Assembly: GCA_022457155.1 (NCBI GenBank)
Contig: JAJGOT010000318.1
Coordinates: 1-64,000 of the forward strand
From: Cladopsammia gracilis
Lineage: Eukaryota > Cnidaria > Anthozoa > Scleractinia > Dendrophylliidae
Direction of reading: 5' to 3'
Length of the DNA stretch: 64,000 nt
Shown: one piece after another, positions 10,057-20,423 of the stretch
Position numbering within the stretch: position 1 is the first letter of the stretch
Layout of the letters: every line of letters starts with the position of its first letter
Program-made: the position numbers and the translations under genes
The notes under the pieces: generated by a model
Database searches by the model: none
Told to the model about the DNA's origin: nothing
Seen by the model: the letters and a program-made list of their open reading frames with translations, nothing else

Positions 10057-11960
10057 AAATAAGGGAGTTCCCAAAGTTATAGTATTTGAGAGCTTTTTCT
10101 ATGAAAGACCATTCGAGGGTATCGAAGGCTTTTTCAAAGTCAATAAAGTAAAAAAAAAGTAGCCCTGGAATTTTCTCAATGTCTGTATAGCTGATGATAC
10201 TATTAAGTAGTCTAATATTTTCACCAATGAATCTATTTTTTAAGAAACCAGTTTGATCATTACTTATCACGGAAGGCAAGGCTTTTTTAATCCGACTAGC
10301 AATTGATTTCGCGGCAATTTTATAGTCACAATTTAAGAGTGAAATTGGTCTCCAATTTTTTATAAAACAAAGAGATTTGTCTTTCTTTGGAATTAAGGTT
10401 ATTAATCCTCTTCTTTGTGATATAGAAAGAAGGCCTTTTGTGTACGAGGCGTTAATAGAAGGCGAGAAAGAAGGGCTTAATATCATTCCAAAAGACTTTA
10501 TAAAAATCGGCTGGAATTCCGTCTGTACCAGGCGACTTGTTTGGTTCCATGGTTTTTAAACTTTCAAAACATTCTGCGGCAGTTAGATGGCATTCGCATT
10601 GTAATTTTTCATTGTCATTTATTTCACAATCGTTATTCTCTTGGAAGAAAAGGTTTTCGTATGGAAATTCTTGAGTGGTGTCATTGTTTGACGTGTAAAG
10701 TGTGTGATAAAAACGTTTCGCTTCGTTTAAGATTTCAGCGTCTGTATTGACCGTTTTGTTGTCGTCGATTTTTAAATTTTTTATTGTCTTACTGTTGAAG
10801 TGTCTTTTTTCTAAGCCGGAAAAATACTTGGTGTTTTTTTCGCCTTCGTTGTACAAACGTGTTTTAGACCTGATAATGGACCCTTGTGTTTTTGTAATTT
10901 ATCTATTGCTCTAGATTTTGTTTTTTAGCCAACAGCTCTGTACGTACTTCATTCATCTCATCGTCCGATAAATTATTACCATCAAGTTTCTCTTCAAGCA
11001 AAGAGATCTCTGACTCCAAAGTCGTCTGGCTTTGTCTTTGTTTCGCCTTATATTTTTTTGCATATTTGATTGAACTTGCTCTAATATGCATCTTCATCAC
11101 ATCCCATAAAAGAATAGGGTCTACTGTTTCATCTTCTTTGTAATCGTTGGACACATCACTTATTGTTTTTTTAATGAGGTTAATATAATCATGATCAGAA
11201 AGAAAATGGGTATTCAGTTTCCAGAAACCTGGCTTTAGTACCGATGCAAAGAGTGATTAAAGAGTGATCAGTTCTAAAACCCGGTAAAATGTCGGCCTCT
11301 AGTGCATCGGTAGCTAGGCTGGAACTGAGTAAAAAAAAAACTAGCCGGCAGTGAATTTCTGGATTTCCTCTCCTCCACGTGAAACGCAGCATGTCTGGAT
11401 GAAGATCGCGCCAAATATTTCTCAAATCCATATTTTCTTTACATTTTTCAACTTCCTCTAAACATTTAAAGTGAGTAATATTATTTCCCCCTTTCTTATC
11501 TCTGGCTTAGTCTTGTACTAGGTTGAAATCACCACCTATCACCGAGTGTTCGCATTCAAAAGTGTACAGGTTATTAAAAACATTTTGAAAAAAATAGGGT
11601 CATCGTTGTTTGGTGCATACAAGTTGAGAAAGGTTATGATTTTATCTTCTGTTTTAATATCAACGATGATGTATCTTCCCTCCGGATTAGAATAATATTT
11701 TTGTATGTCAAAAGCGAAATTGTTGTTAAATAAGATACAAACACCAGCTCTGGAGCTCGACAGGCTACTGAAAATAGCTTTATAGCCCCATTTAGCTAAC
11801 CATAGATTTTCCTGTATCCTTTGAACTGTGAACTTCTTGCAAGAAATAGACTGAATATTTCTTGCTCCTAAGCCAAATAAGAGTCTCTCTTCGTTTGATT
11901 GGGTCTGACAGTCCTCTAACGTTCAAGGAACATGACTAAATTATCTGGTTTTGCGTTGGG
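10057..11960 (-). pseudogene. LINE ORF2, endonuclease and N-terminal reverse transcriptase (inverted)
   Basis: Reading leftwards from about 11960, the APE-type endonuclease is visible as SLNVRGL, then LQEVHS, FLNLYAPNNDD, and HPDMLRFTWRRG with the terminal motif TDHSLI. A coiled linker covers 11154-10903. RT begins with EPNKSPGTDGIPADFYKVFW, continues through LITLIPKKD, NWRPISLLNCDYKI and NDQTGFLKNRF, and reaches the first catalytic Asp in FIDFEKAFDTLEW. It ends abruptly near FGNSL at 10057. Several frameshifts separate these blocks. The remainder of the same ORF lies on the other strand from 13150. Confidence 0.85.
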
Positions 11961-12267
11961 TTGTGCAGATGTACATTGTACGTTATTTTGCATATATATA
12001 TACGGTTACAGTAGATCGATCAACAAAGTTAAGTATAAAAGCTTATCGTGATAAGCTTCTACTAGAATCTAATTGAGAGTAGGGGACAGGAAAAAAAAGG
12101 GTAAGCAGTGAAAAATCACCAAAAGAAAATTAATTAAAAGGTTCAATTAAGGATTAGCCTTCTTCCGTATCTTCAACGAAACCTTCCCTCTTCCCACGAT
12201 CGGTTTTAAACTGAAATGTAGTAAAGTTTTACAAGATTGTTTACACTCACTGTACTCCCGCGCTAAT

Positions 12268-13150
12268 TTATAAGTTCTCCAAATCCTCAGGTGAAAAAAT
12301 CCTCACCGGTCTACCTTCTGGCGATGTCTTAACGAAAACTTTGCCATCCATCGACCATACACTTACAATACCCCATTCCGTTTTTTTCTTGTTAGCTTTG
12401 TAGATCAGATCTCTTCGATAGCCGGTGAGGTTCTCGTTTATGTAGATGCGGTTAGGGCTCCCACGAGACGCGTTAACAAAACTTGGGAATATGTCCTGCA
12501 CCGTGAAATTTTTAAGTTTCGTTCTTGCTTTATAAAGACTTGACTTTATTTTGTGACTGACAAACCTCGCAATTAAGGGAACCTTGTCTCCATTCCATTT
12601 AAGCTTGTGAGAAATTTCAATGTCGGTAGCGACAACCTCAACTTCAAGTGCCGCGGCGATTTTGAGAACGGCTTCCTCTGTTGTACTATACGAATCCTCT
12701 GAAACTCCATGAAACTTTAAACTATTTTTACACGTATATTGTTCGAGATCATCTATGGAGTAACCTAAGCGGTCCACTTCTTCGCCTTGTTCTTGCAGAT
12801 TCTTCTTTGTAGCCTGAAGCGAGGCTTTGGTTGTGTCCAAGTCTGTCTTCAATTCGGTGTTGCACTTAGTCGTACGGTCGATTGATGTTTTGAGTTCGCG
12901 GAGTTCCTTGTCCTTGAGTTGGACAGAAGCTTTCAACTCGGCTAAATGTTTCTTTAGTTGTTTATTTTCTAACAAGACTGCCGCTATTGAAGCTTGTATT
13001 GCAGTAAGCATGTCTTTAATTTCAGATAGACTTGGTTCTTCGAGTTCACTTGCTGTTTCGTCCTCGCAATCGTCCGCCACGTTGGATCTTTTAGCGGCCT
13101 TAGAGTCTTCTTCAACGGAACCGTGATCTCCTCTTTTGTTCTTTCCACGC
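12268..13150 (-). pseudogene. LINE ORF1 (coiled coil plus RRM-like domain), 5'-truncated
   Basis: A 270-codon open stretch ends at 12268. The conceptual start at 13080 is GTG, and the frame stays open upstream to the inversion point near 13150, so the true ATG is missing. The N-terminal half is a coiled coil rich in Lys/Glu heptads (residues 30-105). An RRM-like region follows (NSLKFHGVSED, VPLIARFVSHKIK) and then a C-terminal domain (YINENLTGYRRDL, GIVSVWSMDGKVFVK). This is the architecture of L1-type ORF1, an RNA-binding chaperone. It is intact except at the front. Confidence 0.8.
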
Positions 13151-15469
13151 CGCGCGTGCTTTTATGTGCCAAAATATTAGGGGCCGCAATAAGACGAGAC
13201 AAACAAATTATAGGTATCAAGATCTCAGCTGAGAATCAATGTAAATTAAGCCAGTATGCTGATGACACTACATTAATCCTCAATGGTACTAAATCTATTC
13301 TTGGCTTTCACTTACATCATATCAAAATTCAGAAGCATTAAAAAATAGATTTCGAATCCAAAATGTTTATGGAATTGTAGAGAGTTTAAAACTACGCATC
13401 TTGGCCAAATTTTGAAGCGCAAAAGCATTTCGTTCAAGAGTTATAGGCGAACGAGTATTAGATATTTTTAGTAAGAAATGTATGGAGCGGCCATCTTTGT
13501 GCCCCTGAGAGGGGCACAAAGATGGCGGCCAAACATTCAAAGTCTTAATTACACCAAAAATCACATCCAAAAATATTGTATTTGCTATAAGCTCAATTAA
13601 CTCGGCTTATAAGCACTTATAATGCAAACAATAACTTCCAGCTGATTCAATTTTGTTTATTTTCGCGGCTTATCTGAAATTGCGTGACACATTTAAAACC
13701 TTTGTAAATCGGTAGCAAAACATTGTTAAAACCGGAAACTTTTTGTGAAAGATTATAACACTTGTATCCACATACCATGTTAGAAACAGCTTTGTAGGAC
13801 GTTTTCTTTAGATTTTTTAATTTTTGTGACGTCATGTGAAAGCCAAGAATAGAAAGATCCCTTTTCCTGTTAGATAGTTTTGCTGAATTATCAGGCTTAA
13901 AAGTTAATTATGAGAAAACCGAGGCTCTTAGGATAGGATCTTTTAAAAACAGGACAGATAAAGTTGCTATACAACAAAATATAAAATGGGCTTTTCGGAA
14001 GCTTAAAGCACTTGGAGTATGGTTTTCAACGTGTGGGGAGGAAGCTATTACACTAAATTATAAGGAAAAGAAAGAAAAAATCGCTAAAATCCTAAGTTGC
14101 TGGCAGCTCAGAAGATTAACCTTGTTAGAAAAAATAACAGTCATCAAAAGTCTAGCTGCCGCTCAACTTGTATATATTATGTCACCTCTACCTTCCTCGC
14201 AATCCTACTTGAAAGATATAAATCAAACTTTTTACAATTTTCTTTGGGATAAAAAAGGGGATAAAATTAAAAGAAGCGAAATGATAAATGATTACGAAAA
14301 TGGTGGATTAAAGATGCTTGACATCCAAACTTTCAACTGCGCTTTAAAAGCTAAGTGGGTACAGAAATACCTTGACGACAACAATCATGGTAAATGGAAA
14401 CTGTTTTTTTATTACTTTCTAGGACGTCATGAGGGTAAATTACTTCTGACTGGTAATATTAAGCAAGCCGATGTAGCTACTTTGACCATTCAGGATACCT
14501 TCACAAATGAAATAGTCGAAATCTGGTCAAGATTAAATTATGAAGAAAGTCCAAAACACTTCGAAAAGATCCCCATTTGGTACAACTCCCTTATAAGGAT
14601 CGCAAACAAACCAATTTTTTATACAAATTGGTCTTGTGCAGGAGTTAATAATGTCAAAGACATATTAGATCAAGAATCAAATTTTCTAAAATTTAATGAG
14701 TTCAAAACTTTATACAAAATCAAGGCCCCCCTTTTAACCTATCACGGTGTTGTCTCCTCAATAAAATATTTGAAAAAAGTTCTCCTGACTCAAGGTAGTG
14801 CAAACTCTAACAATCAACCCAACCGTGGTCAAAAGTTATTATCAGCCTCGAACCTTTGCAGCGAAGCTTATAAATGCCTTATTAAAAACATTTCTTCTAC
14901 ACCAAAAAAAAGTCAACATAAATGGATAATTGACTGTAATATCGTTGAAAATTCAATTAATTGGAATCTGACTTATCTTTTGCCCTTCCGTTGCACAAGA
15001 GAAAGTAGGTTACAAGTTTTTCAGTTCAAGCTCCTTCATAGACGAATTGCAACAAATAGGTACCTTAATAAAATAGGTGTGTCATTAACTGATACCTGTA
15101 CTTTCTGTCAACAAAATTCAGTCTCTATTGCACCTTTTTTGGAACTGTGAACATGTTCAAACTTTTTGGAAGAACTTTCAATCTTGGCTGGTTCAACATC
15201 TAGTGAAACCACAAAATGTGCTTTTGACCTTACCTATTTGCCTGGGGTTAGTTGACAACAGCGAAGACCTACTTGCACACCACGCACTATTAATTGCAAG
15301 GTATCATATCTACTCGTCCAAAATAAAGGAAACTCTACCGAATATAAATATGTTCTCGAAAATGTTCCTAAAATGTCTAGAAATAGAAAGACGTTTCGCA
15401 TACAAAACAAACACAATTAGAGCTTTCAAATCAAAATGGGTTTGCTTCAATTTCAGTACCTGTCTTTAA
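13150..15469 (+). pseudogene. LINE ORF2, C-terminal reverse transcriptase and tail
   Basis: The sense half starts inside RT with LLCAKILGAAIRRDKQ followed by the active-site box YADDTTLIL. The MITE at 13295-13852 then interrupts it. RT continues at 13855 (LLDSFAELSGLKVNYEKTEA), and the C-terminal region runs 14122-15150 (FYNFLWDKKGDKIKR, GGLKMLDI), crossing a frameshift near 15128 into the last block ending at 15469. The 3' end beyond 15470 is T-, then A-rich. Between this half and the inverted half roughly 40-50 RT residues are missing. Confidence 0.85.
13295..13852. mobile_element. MITE-like element inside the LINE
   Basis: The ends are the perfect 17-base inverted repeats CTATTCTTGGCTTTCAC (13295-13311) and GTGAAAGCCAAGAATAG (13836-13852). 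LINE coding sequence is interrupted between YADDTTLILNGTK and the following LLDSF block. The interior is AT-rich and non-coding with a strong hairpin at 13490-13526. The target duplication is unclear (flanks AAAT and AAAG), so the superfamily is not assigned. Confidence 0.75.
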
Positions 15470-15811
15470 TTCAGTAGAACGGTCCCCCCCCCTCCTCGTC
15501 TATTTATTTCATTTCTGTCTTCCTTTCCCTTTCTATTTTCTTTTTCCTTTTTTTTTCTTCTTTCCAAAGAATATGTAATGTATTGTATTGTAATTAAAGT
15601 AACATAATCGAAGGTAAAGATAGGAAATTCTTGTTTTATGTAAGTAAGGTAATATGTAAAATTGTATTGTAATTAAGGTAACATCTTCTAATGTAAAGAT
15701 AATAAGTGAGATATACATTTGTAATTTATTGTATATTTTACGTTGGAAAGAAAATAAAAAACTTTTTTGGGAAAAAAATTTTTAAAAAAAATGAAAAATA
15801 AAAATAAAAAG

Positions 15812-16130
15812 ATGCAACGAGGAGGAAGAGGAGACAAGTACGATAGTGGGACGGCCGATTATCGGGAAGGAGGACTGGTCGTACCTTTCTCCGAAATGAC
15901 GTGCAAGCAATTGTTGAGAGCGCAAGAGGTTTTTAGAGGCGACCTCGACGAAGAAGCCCTCGTCGACCTCGCAACATCACGGCCGTGAGTTTGGATGAAA
16001 ATCTCTATCGGTGTCTGGGAAGGAGACCCATCGGGGTGTTGCCCAATGCCATTCCTGGCTTTCAGGTGGGCATGGGAGACCATCCAGAAAGAGCAAGAGA
16101 AAAAAACGCAGACAAACGGGTCACGGTGAT
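15812..16130 (+). pseudogene. Polinton small structural-type gene, frameshifted
   Basis: ATG 15812 begins MQRGGRGDKYDSG and continues GGLVVPFSEMTCKQLLRAQE to a stop at 15988. A second phase overlapping from 15985 continues with LDENLYRCLGRRPIGVLPNA and a basic stretch PERAREKNADK. One indel near 15975 explains the split, giving about 100 residues in total. The gene abuts the A-rich 3' end of the LINE, so its first codons may have been lost or altered. I do not recognise the family. It lies directly upstream of the major capsid gene. Confidence 0.5.
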
Positions 16131-16139
16131 TGTTTCAAC

Positions 16140-16161
16140 GAGCTCCTATAAAAAGGAGCTC
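16140..16161 (+). promoter_or_regulatory. TATA box within an inverted repeat, upstream of capsid gene
   Basis: GAGCTCC (16140-16146), TATAAAAA (16147-16154) and GGAGCTC (16155-16161) form a TATA element flanked by perfect 7-base arms. The capsid ATG is at 16202, about 55 bases downstream, a plausible core promoter spacing. Confidence 0.55.
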
Positions 16162-16201
16162 CCACGGGTGGTCGACCATTTGACTAGACGGCACTGTCAG
16201 A

Positions 16202-17614
16202 ATGTCACAAGTGCCAGATGACACAAACAACAACAACAACAGCAACGGTGGGATCGTCGTACAGGCCGATCAGGGTCTTTACAATTATCACCCTCCGCAA
16301 GAAATCGATGCCACAGAATACAAATGGCACTTTGAAGATGTGAAATCTCAGACCACATCGTCAAACCCTCTCCAGTTTCGTTTGGACGATCGACCTTACC
16401 CCTTCTGCCCCAGCGAGATCGAACTGCACCTTAAAGTGTACTTTAAACTGGGCTCCACAAAAGCACCCTTGAACGACTTCTCGACCAACCAAGCTTTTGT
16501 AGGCCCAGTGAACAATTTTGGGTACAGTTGTATCCGTCAAGTACAAAGTCGAGTCAATAACAACGAAACCGAGTCCACGGCTGGTGTCAATTTGGCAAAC
16601 CAAGAATATTTCAAGACCTTGTTGGGACAAAGCCAGCCGCCTCAAGAGATAAGAATGGTACATAGACACTGCAGGACAGATGGATCTTGGGAGGTACAGC
16701 CACTCATAATCCTGGAGGGGTCGAACGACAAAAGATCTGTGTCGATGACACGGGCAAGTTCGAATTCAATGTGTGCCCTTTACCTTGCAATTTTTGCCAG
16801 ATAGAACGGAACGTCCCACCCAACACCAGAGTAGAATTTGAGATCGAGTTCAATGACCCGAAGTTCTGTTTGATGTCCATTACCCTCGACAAGAGCACTG
16901 CAGCTGGGGCTGTAAACGACACGGCTAGTTTTGAAGTCTTGGCCCAAGAGTGTTTTCTCCGTGTGTTTTATCATGTTCCCAATGATATCATCATGAAGTA
17001 CATGGAAGAACAAGTGGAAAAGACTACGGTGACCAACCCCCTCTCCTTCCCCTTCAGGCGCATGCGATACGAGAACAGGTACATTCCATCAGGAGTCAGC
17101 CAAGTGGAGTTCAACGATGTGTTTCAAGGGCATTCCCCACGCTTGTTTTGGTTGGTGGTGTTGGAAGATGCACATTATCAGGGAGAATTCAATAAAAATC
17201 CCTTTGACTTCAAAGCCCAATTTTCAGGATTCAACATCACCAGTGCTGAGTGCACAGCCAACGGAGTCCCAGTGAACAAATCCAAAGTGGATCTCACCAA
17301 CAAATAATTATGAGATCTATGATTTATTGCTGAATGCCTCGGGCTAAAAGAGACGCGATGCTTACCTATTGGATCCCGACACCTTTGAAAAGGGTTTCTA
17401 CTTTGTACCTTTTGATTTGACAGCTGTCCAAGATGGAGGTGATTCTGTCACCCCGCAGTTGCAAATGCTGATAAATGTCAGGCTGGGGTTTTCTACAACG
17501 ACAGGTGCAGCATTGCAAGCCTTGTTCTTGTACAACACAGATGAGAGTCTGTTGCAGATTGACAACAGAGGAACCACTCAAGGCCCAGTGCTCTTGTCCG
17601 ATGCCTTGGTGTGA
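16202..17614 (+). pseudogene. Double-jelly-roll major capsid protein (hexon-like), broken
   Basis: This would be the capsid building block of the virus-like particle. ATG 16202 opens a phase to about 16690, the next phase runs to the stop at 17307, and a third covers 17369-17614. A TAA near 17345 lies in the gap. Recognisable family features occur late: RMRYENRYIPSGVSQVEF, then FWLVVLEDAHYQGEFNKNPF (the conserved KNPFxF region), and FVPFDLTAVQDGG followed by LLQIDNRG near the end. These match the Polinton capsid family often labelled F54H12.2-like in databases. About 460 residues in all, shorter than many. Two indels plus a stop exclude function. Confidence 0.85.
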
Positions 17615-17805
17615 AAACAACTGAAAAAACATTGTGTTTTTGTAACAACAAAAAAAGGGGGGAAAAACAGGTCAATAAAAATGACACTTTCCTGTTTCAT
17701 GAACGTTAGATGCCTTGCTTTGAAAAGAGCTTTTTTGTAACGAGTTTAATAAAAATGTTTTATCTTTTTTGGTGATGTTTGTGTGTGTCGCTCTCCTTTT
17801 CCATG

Positions 17806-17826
17806 GCCCCCCTATAAAAAAGGGGC
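17806..17826 (+). promoter_or_regulatory. TATA box with GC-rich inverted flanks
   Basis: The sequence reads GCCCCCC, TATAAAAA, AGGGGC, about 30-40 bases before the ATG at 17854. The layout is the same as at 16140. Confidence 0.5.
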
Positions 17827-17853
17827 ACAAGTCCTCCTTGGTCAGTTTTGAAA

Positions 17854-18069
17854 ATGCCTTGCAGAAAGAAAAGAAGAAGAGTATCTCGCAAAAAGAGGTA
17901 CCACAGAGGCGGTGCTAGGTTCGTGAGACAATCCACCCTGCAGGATAAAATAGCCGAGGGAGCCAGGATGTTTGTATCAGGACCCGCCCCTTCGTTCGCT
18001 ACAGCTGGCTTGTTCCTGGGCAAGCAAGCATTCAAAGGCATAAAAAACAACGTGGAGCATTTTTCATAA
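17854..18069 (+). CDS. Small basic Polinton protein, 71 aa, intact
   Basis: ATG 17854 gives MPCRKKRRRVSRKKRYHRGG, an extremely basic N-terminus, followed by a less basic part with a short hydrophobic stretch (ATAGLFLGKQAF), ending at TAA 18069. Basic tails of this kind occur in adenovirus-like core or minor capsid proteins (pVII/pX/pVI types) that bind DNA or the capsid interior. The assignment here is by composition and position only. It has its own TATA box (17813-17820), and AATAAA-like signals follow near 18112. Confidence 0.6.
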   Translation: MPCRKKRRRVSRKKRYHRGGARFVRQSTLQDKIAEGARMFVSGPAPSFATAGLFLGKQAFKGIKNNVEHFS

Positions 18070-18121
18070 GCCAAAAAGCGGTTGGAATAAAAAAGATCCA
18101 CCTTGTCAAACAAAAATAAAG

Positions 18122-18434
18122 ATGGCCAGGCCATCCCGTACCAGACGAGACAGCGTCCGAAGACGAAGAAATCGTTGGATGACAAGGCGGGGAGGTATTC
18201 AACAAGGAGGTTTCGTCCCCATTGTGGTGGATTTTAAGAAACAGGGTTCAAGTCACACCGGATGCCATCGAGGCCATGCAACAACCCATCGACATGAACA
18301 AGGCCAAATGAGACGTGGCTAGGTACAAAGCCGAGTATCAGTCTTATAAAAGACGCGGTGGAAACAAAGGGGACACGCGTTGGGCCCTCGACAAAGGTTA
18401 CGCCAAGAAAAACGACACCTGTTGCCGGCAATAA
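18122..18434 (+). pseudogene. Arg-rich Polinton protein, frameshifted
   Basis: ATG 18122 opens MARPSRTRRDSVRRRRNRW. The phase is lost near 18235-18245: the original phase runs on to 18322 without sense, while the adjacent phase reads VTPDAIEAMQQPIDMNKAK, a TGA, then YKAEYQSYKRRGGNKGD and ends at TAA 18432-18434. One indel and one stop codon. It is probably a core-type DNA-binding protein of about 100 residues, judged by composition. It sits between the other basic protein and the protease. Confidence 0.5.
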
Positions 18435-18478
18435 AAATGCACAACACGATGCAATTAAGAAAAGCGTGTTGAGGCGTT

Positions 18479-18988
18479 GACAACATTTCAAAATACTTTT
18501 GGGATGTGTTTGCGGAGGATGAAGGAGCCTGTCAACCCGTCGAGTACCCCAAGTGCGCCATATGGAACACAGACCCCATACACTTACCTGGCCAACATTG
18601 GATAGCGGTGTTTTGGGCGAGTCGAGACCACAGAGAATTCTTTGATAGTTACGCGCGAGCGCCATCCTTTTACAACATAGCATGGCGTTGTTTCGACCTT
18701 TTCCGTCACATTCCGCAAGAACTACAAGGAACCAACACTGATGTGTGCGGAGATTATTGTTTGTACTACTTATTTCATCGTTGCTGCGGCAAGCCCATCA
18801 CCCAAATTGTTCGACCCTTCTCACACACGGACCGTGTCTACAACGTTACGGCCGTGGTGGAACGAGTACGGGAAGAATTCCCGAGTTTACAACACCAACA
18901 CCTGGCAGGGGGACTATATGACGAGGATGGACGCCCCAACCAGATGTGTCGGATCAAATGGTTGAATCTTTGCAAGAGAAAGGCATAA
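18479..18988 (+). pseudogene. Adenain-like cysteine protease, N-terminus damaged
   Basis: This is the virion maturation protease family (C5). Catalytic residues are all visible: His in GQHWIAVF, Asp in EFFDSY, Gln in ELQGTN seven residues before Cys, and Cys in DVCGDYCLYYLF. The frame has no ATG. Its upstream end is a TGA at 18470-18472, and a short ATG frame (18437) in another phase stops at about 18472, so a frameshift has removed the start. The C-terminus ends LNLCKRKA at TAA 18988. Total about 170 residues, in the expected size range. Core intact, start lost. Confidence 0.85.
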
Positions 18989-19025
18989 AAAGAACTGTGT
19001 TTTTTAAGTAACAGGTGAAAAAAAA

Positions 19026-19728
19026 ATGGAAATGGAAGATGCTCCCTCTTATTATGATCCACGTTTCAGGGTCCCGGGTAACCTGCAGATCGTGGGTCCT
19101 TCGTTGAGTGGCAAGACGACTTTTTTGTATAATTTGGTCAAAGATGCTCTATGCTACTTTCAGGAAGACGAGGGATCCCCGTGTTATTTTCAAAAAATCA
19201 TATATTGCTATGGATCAGCCTGGCAACTGATTTTTAACCAATTCCAAGAGATGGACGTGCAATTTCACGAGGGATTACCAGACAATGTGGAAGCACTCTT
19301 TCCACCCGAAACACGCCCCGGTTTGATCATCATGGATGATCTTATGCACGAAAGCGGCAAGTCACCTCAAGTGACCCAACTGTTAACCAAAGGAAAGCAT
19401 CACATGGGTCTCTTTGCAATTATCCTGTTGCAGAACCTCTTCCATTCGGGCAAGGAACAAGCTGGTCAAAATCACAATTATCATTACACCGTTCTCTTCA
19501 AGAATCCCGCGGACACCCGTTACATCAGGATGCTGGGTAATCGTTGGTTGGGTGATTCAGAGGCATTTTGGCCCATCTATAAAAGGGCCACAGAGACCTT
19601 TTGGCTATCTATTGACCGACCATCATCCTTGAACCGACGATGCCATTCGTTTTCGTACCCATCTCTTGATAGATGATCCCGAACCTCTCACCGTGTTGCA
19701 ACCCGCTCAAAAGAAGAGAAAAGCGTGA
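19026..19728 (+). pseudogene. FtsK/HerA-type genome-packaging ATPase, C-terminus frameshifted
   Basis: ATG 19026 is followed by a Walker A motif GPSLSGKTTFLYNLV (about residue 24), Walker B GLIIMDDLM (about residue 97) and a conserved ending of the core HYTVLFKNPADTRY. This is the A32-like packaging ATPase of adintovirus/Polinton elements, which would drive DNA into the capsid. The phase is lost near 19600. The original phase stops at 19676, and the true end is recognisable in another phase as FRTHLLIDDPEPLTVLQ ending at TGA 19728. A TATA-like CTATAAAAGGGCC lies inside the gene at about 19578-19590. Confidence 0.85.
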
Positions 19729-19775
19729 AAATATCTTTCCATCGTCGAGATTGGAGAAGACAGCGAGGACGAGGC

Positions 19776-20375
19776 ATGTTGGATGATTTTAGCAAATCCC
19801 ACGCCACCCGCACCAGTCAAATCAGAGCGCGATGGAATAAGGAGAGAGCCGGCATGCATCGAGCGCCTTGGTCGCAAGGGGTTCCTTTTACCCGTTACGT
19901 GGTTGGGAAAGGGATACAATTGCAAGATGCCAGCAATCTCACCGCGGGTCGGGCATCCTGGCAAGCACAGATCCGTTGCAGTCAAAGAGGTCACGGGATC
20001 GATAGCAGCCAGAGATCAAGAGCCATGGCCAAAGCCTATGCCAACCGACCTGCTCAGAAGGTTGATCATTGGGTCAATAGAAAGATGTGGTGCTTGCGAG
20101 ATAAGATGACCCCAGAAACCTTAACGGGAAAATTAACAGCAGTAGCTGCATTAGGAGGAGCTGCGGCAGCCATCCCAGCAGCGTTTTTGGGTGCCTTGGC
20201 AGCCAAAGCCTTCACCCAGAAGAAAAAGAAGAAACAAGAAGGAGGGTTTTTAACGCTGCTAAGCAGTGCTGCCAAAGCGGGATACGAGGTTGGAAAGAGA
20301 AAAGATTACAAGCATATGGGAGCCAAAGTAGCCACAGGACATTATGAAGCGCATCGCAAACCCTGGGAAGTTTAA
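19776..20375 (+). CDS. Polinton structural-type protein with Ala-rich hydrophobic segment, 199 aa
   Basis: ATG 19776 is chosen, 48 bases after the ATPase stop. The same frame is open back to a GTG at 19725 that overlaps it. The protein is basic, with an Ala/Gly-rich hydrophobic stretch around residues 125-147 (AVAALGGAAAAIPAAFLGA) that could span or disrupt a membrane, then KKKKKQEGGF and a basic end. Amphipathic, membrane-active segments are typical of adenovirus pVI-like minor capsid proteins, and that comparison is inference. The frame is intact. A TATA-like TATAAAGAG follows at 20380. Confidence 0.6.
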   Translation: MLDDFSKSHATRTSQIRARWNKERAGMHRAPWSQGVPFTRYVVGKGIQLQDASNLTAGRASWQAQIRCSQRGHGIDSSQRSRAMAKAYANRPAQKVDHWVNRKMWCLRDKMTPETLTGKLTAVAALGGAAAAIPAAFLGALAAKAFTQKKKKKQEGGFLTLLSSAAKAGYEVGKRKDYKHMGAKVATGHYEAHRKPWEV

Positions 20376-20423
20376 GGAAGGTATAAAGAGAGAGTAGTCA
20401 TCATCCGCGAGTACATTCACGTT

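Larger units (their letters stand above)
10055..15790 (+). mobile_element. L1/Tx1-like LINE with inverted 5' half
   Basis: The left part (10055-13150) carries ORF1 and the first part of ORF2 on the minus strand. The right part (13150-15790) carries the rest of ORF2 on the plus strand and ends in an A-rich tail. This is the arrangement produced by twin-priming during L1 integration. The 5' end is truncated inside ORF1. The insertion lies in the basic tail of the small Polinton protein at 9756. An exact target duplication is obscured because both flanks are A/AAG-rich. ORF2 has internal frameshifts, and a MITE-like element occupies 13295-13852. Confidence 0.85.
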
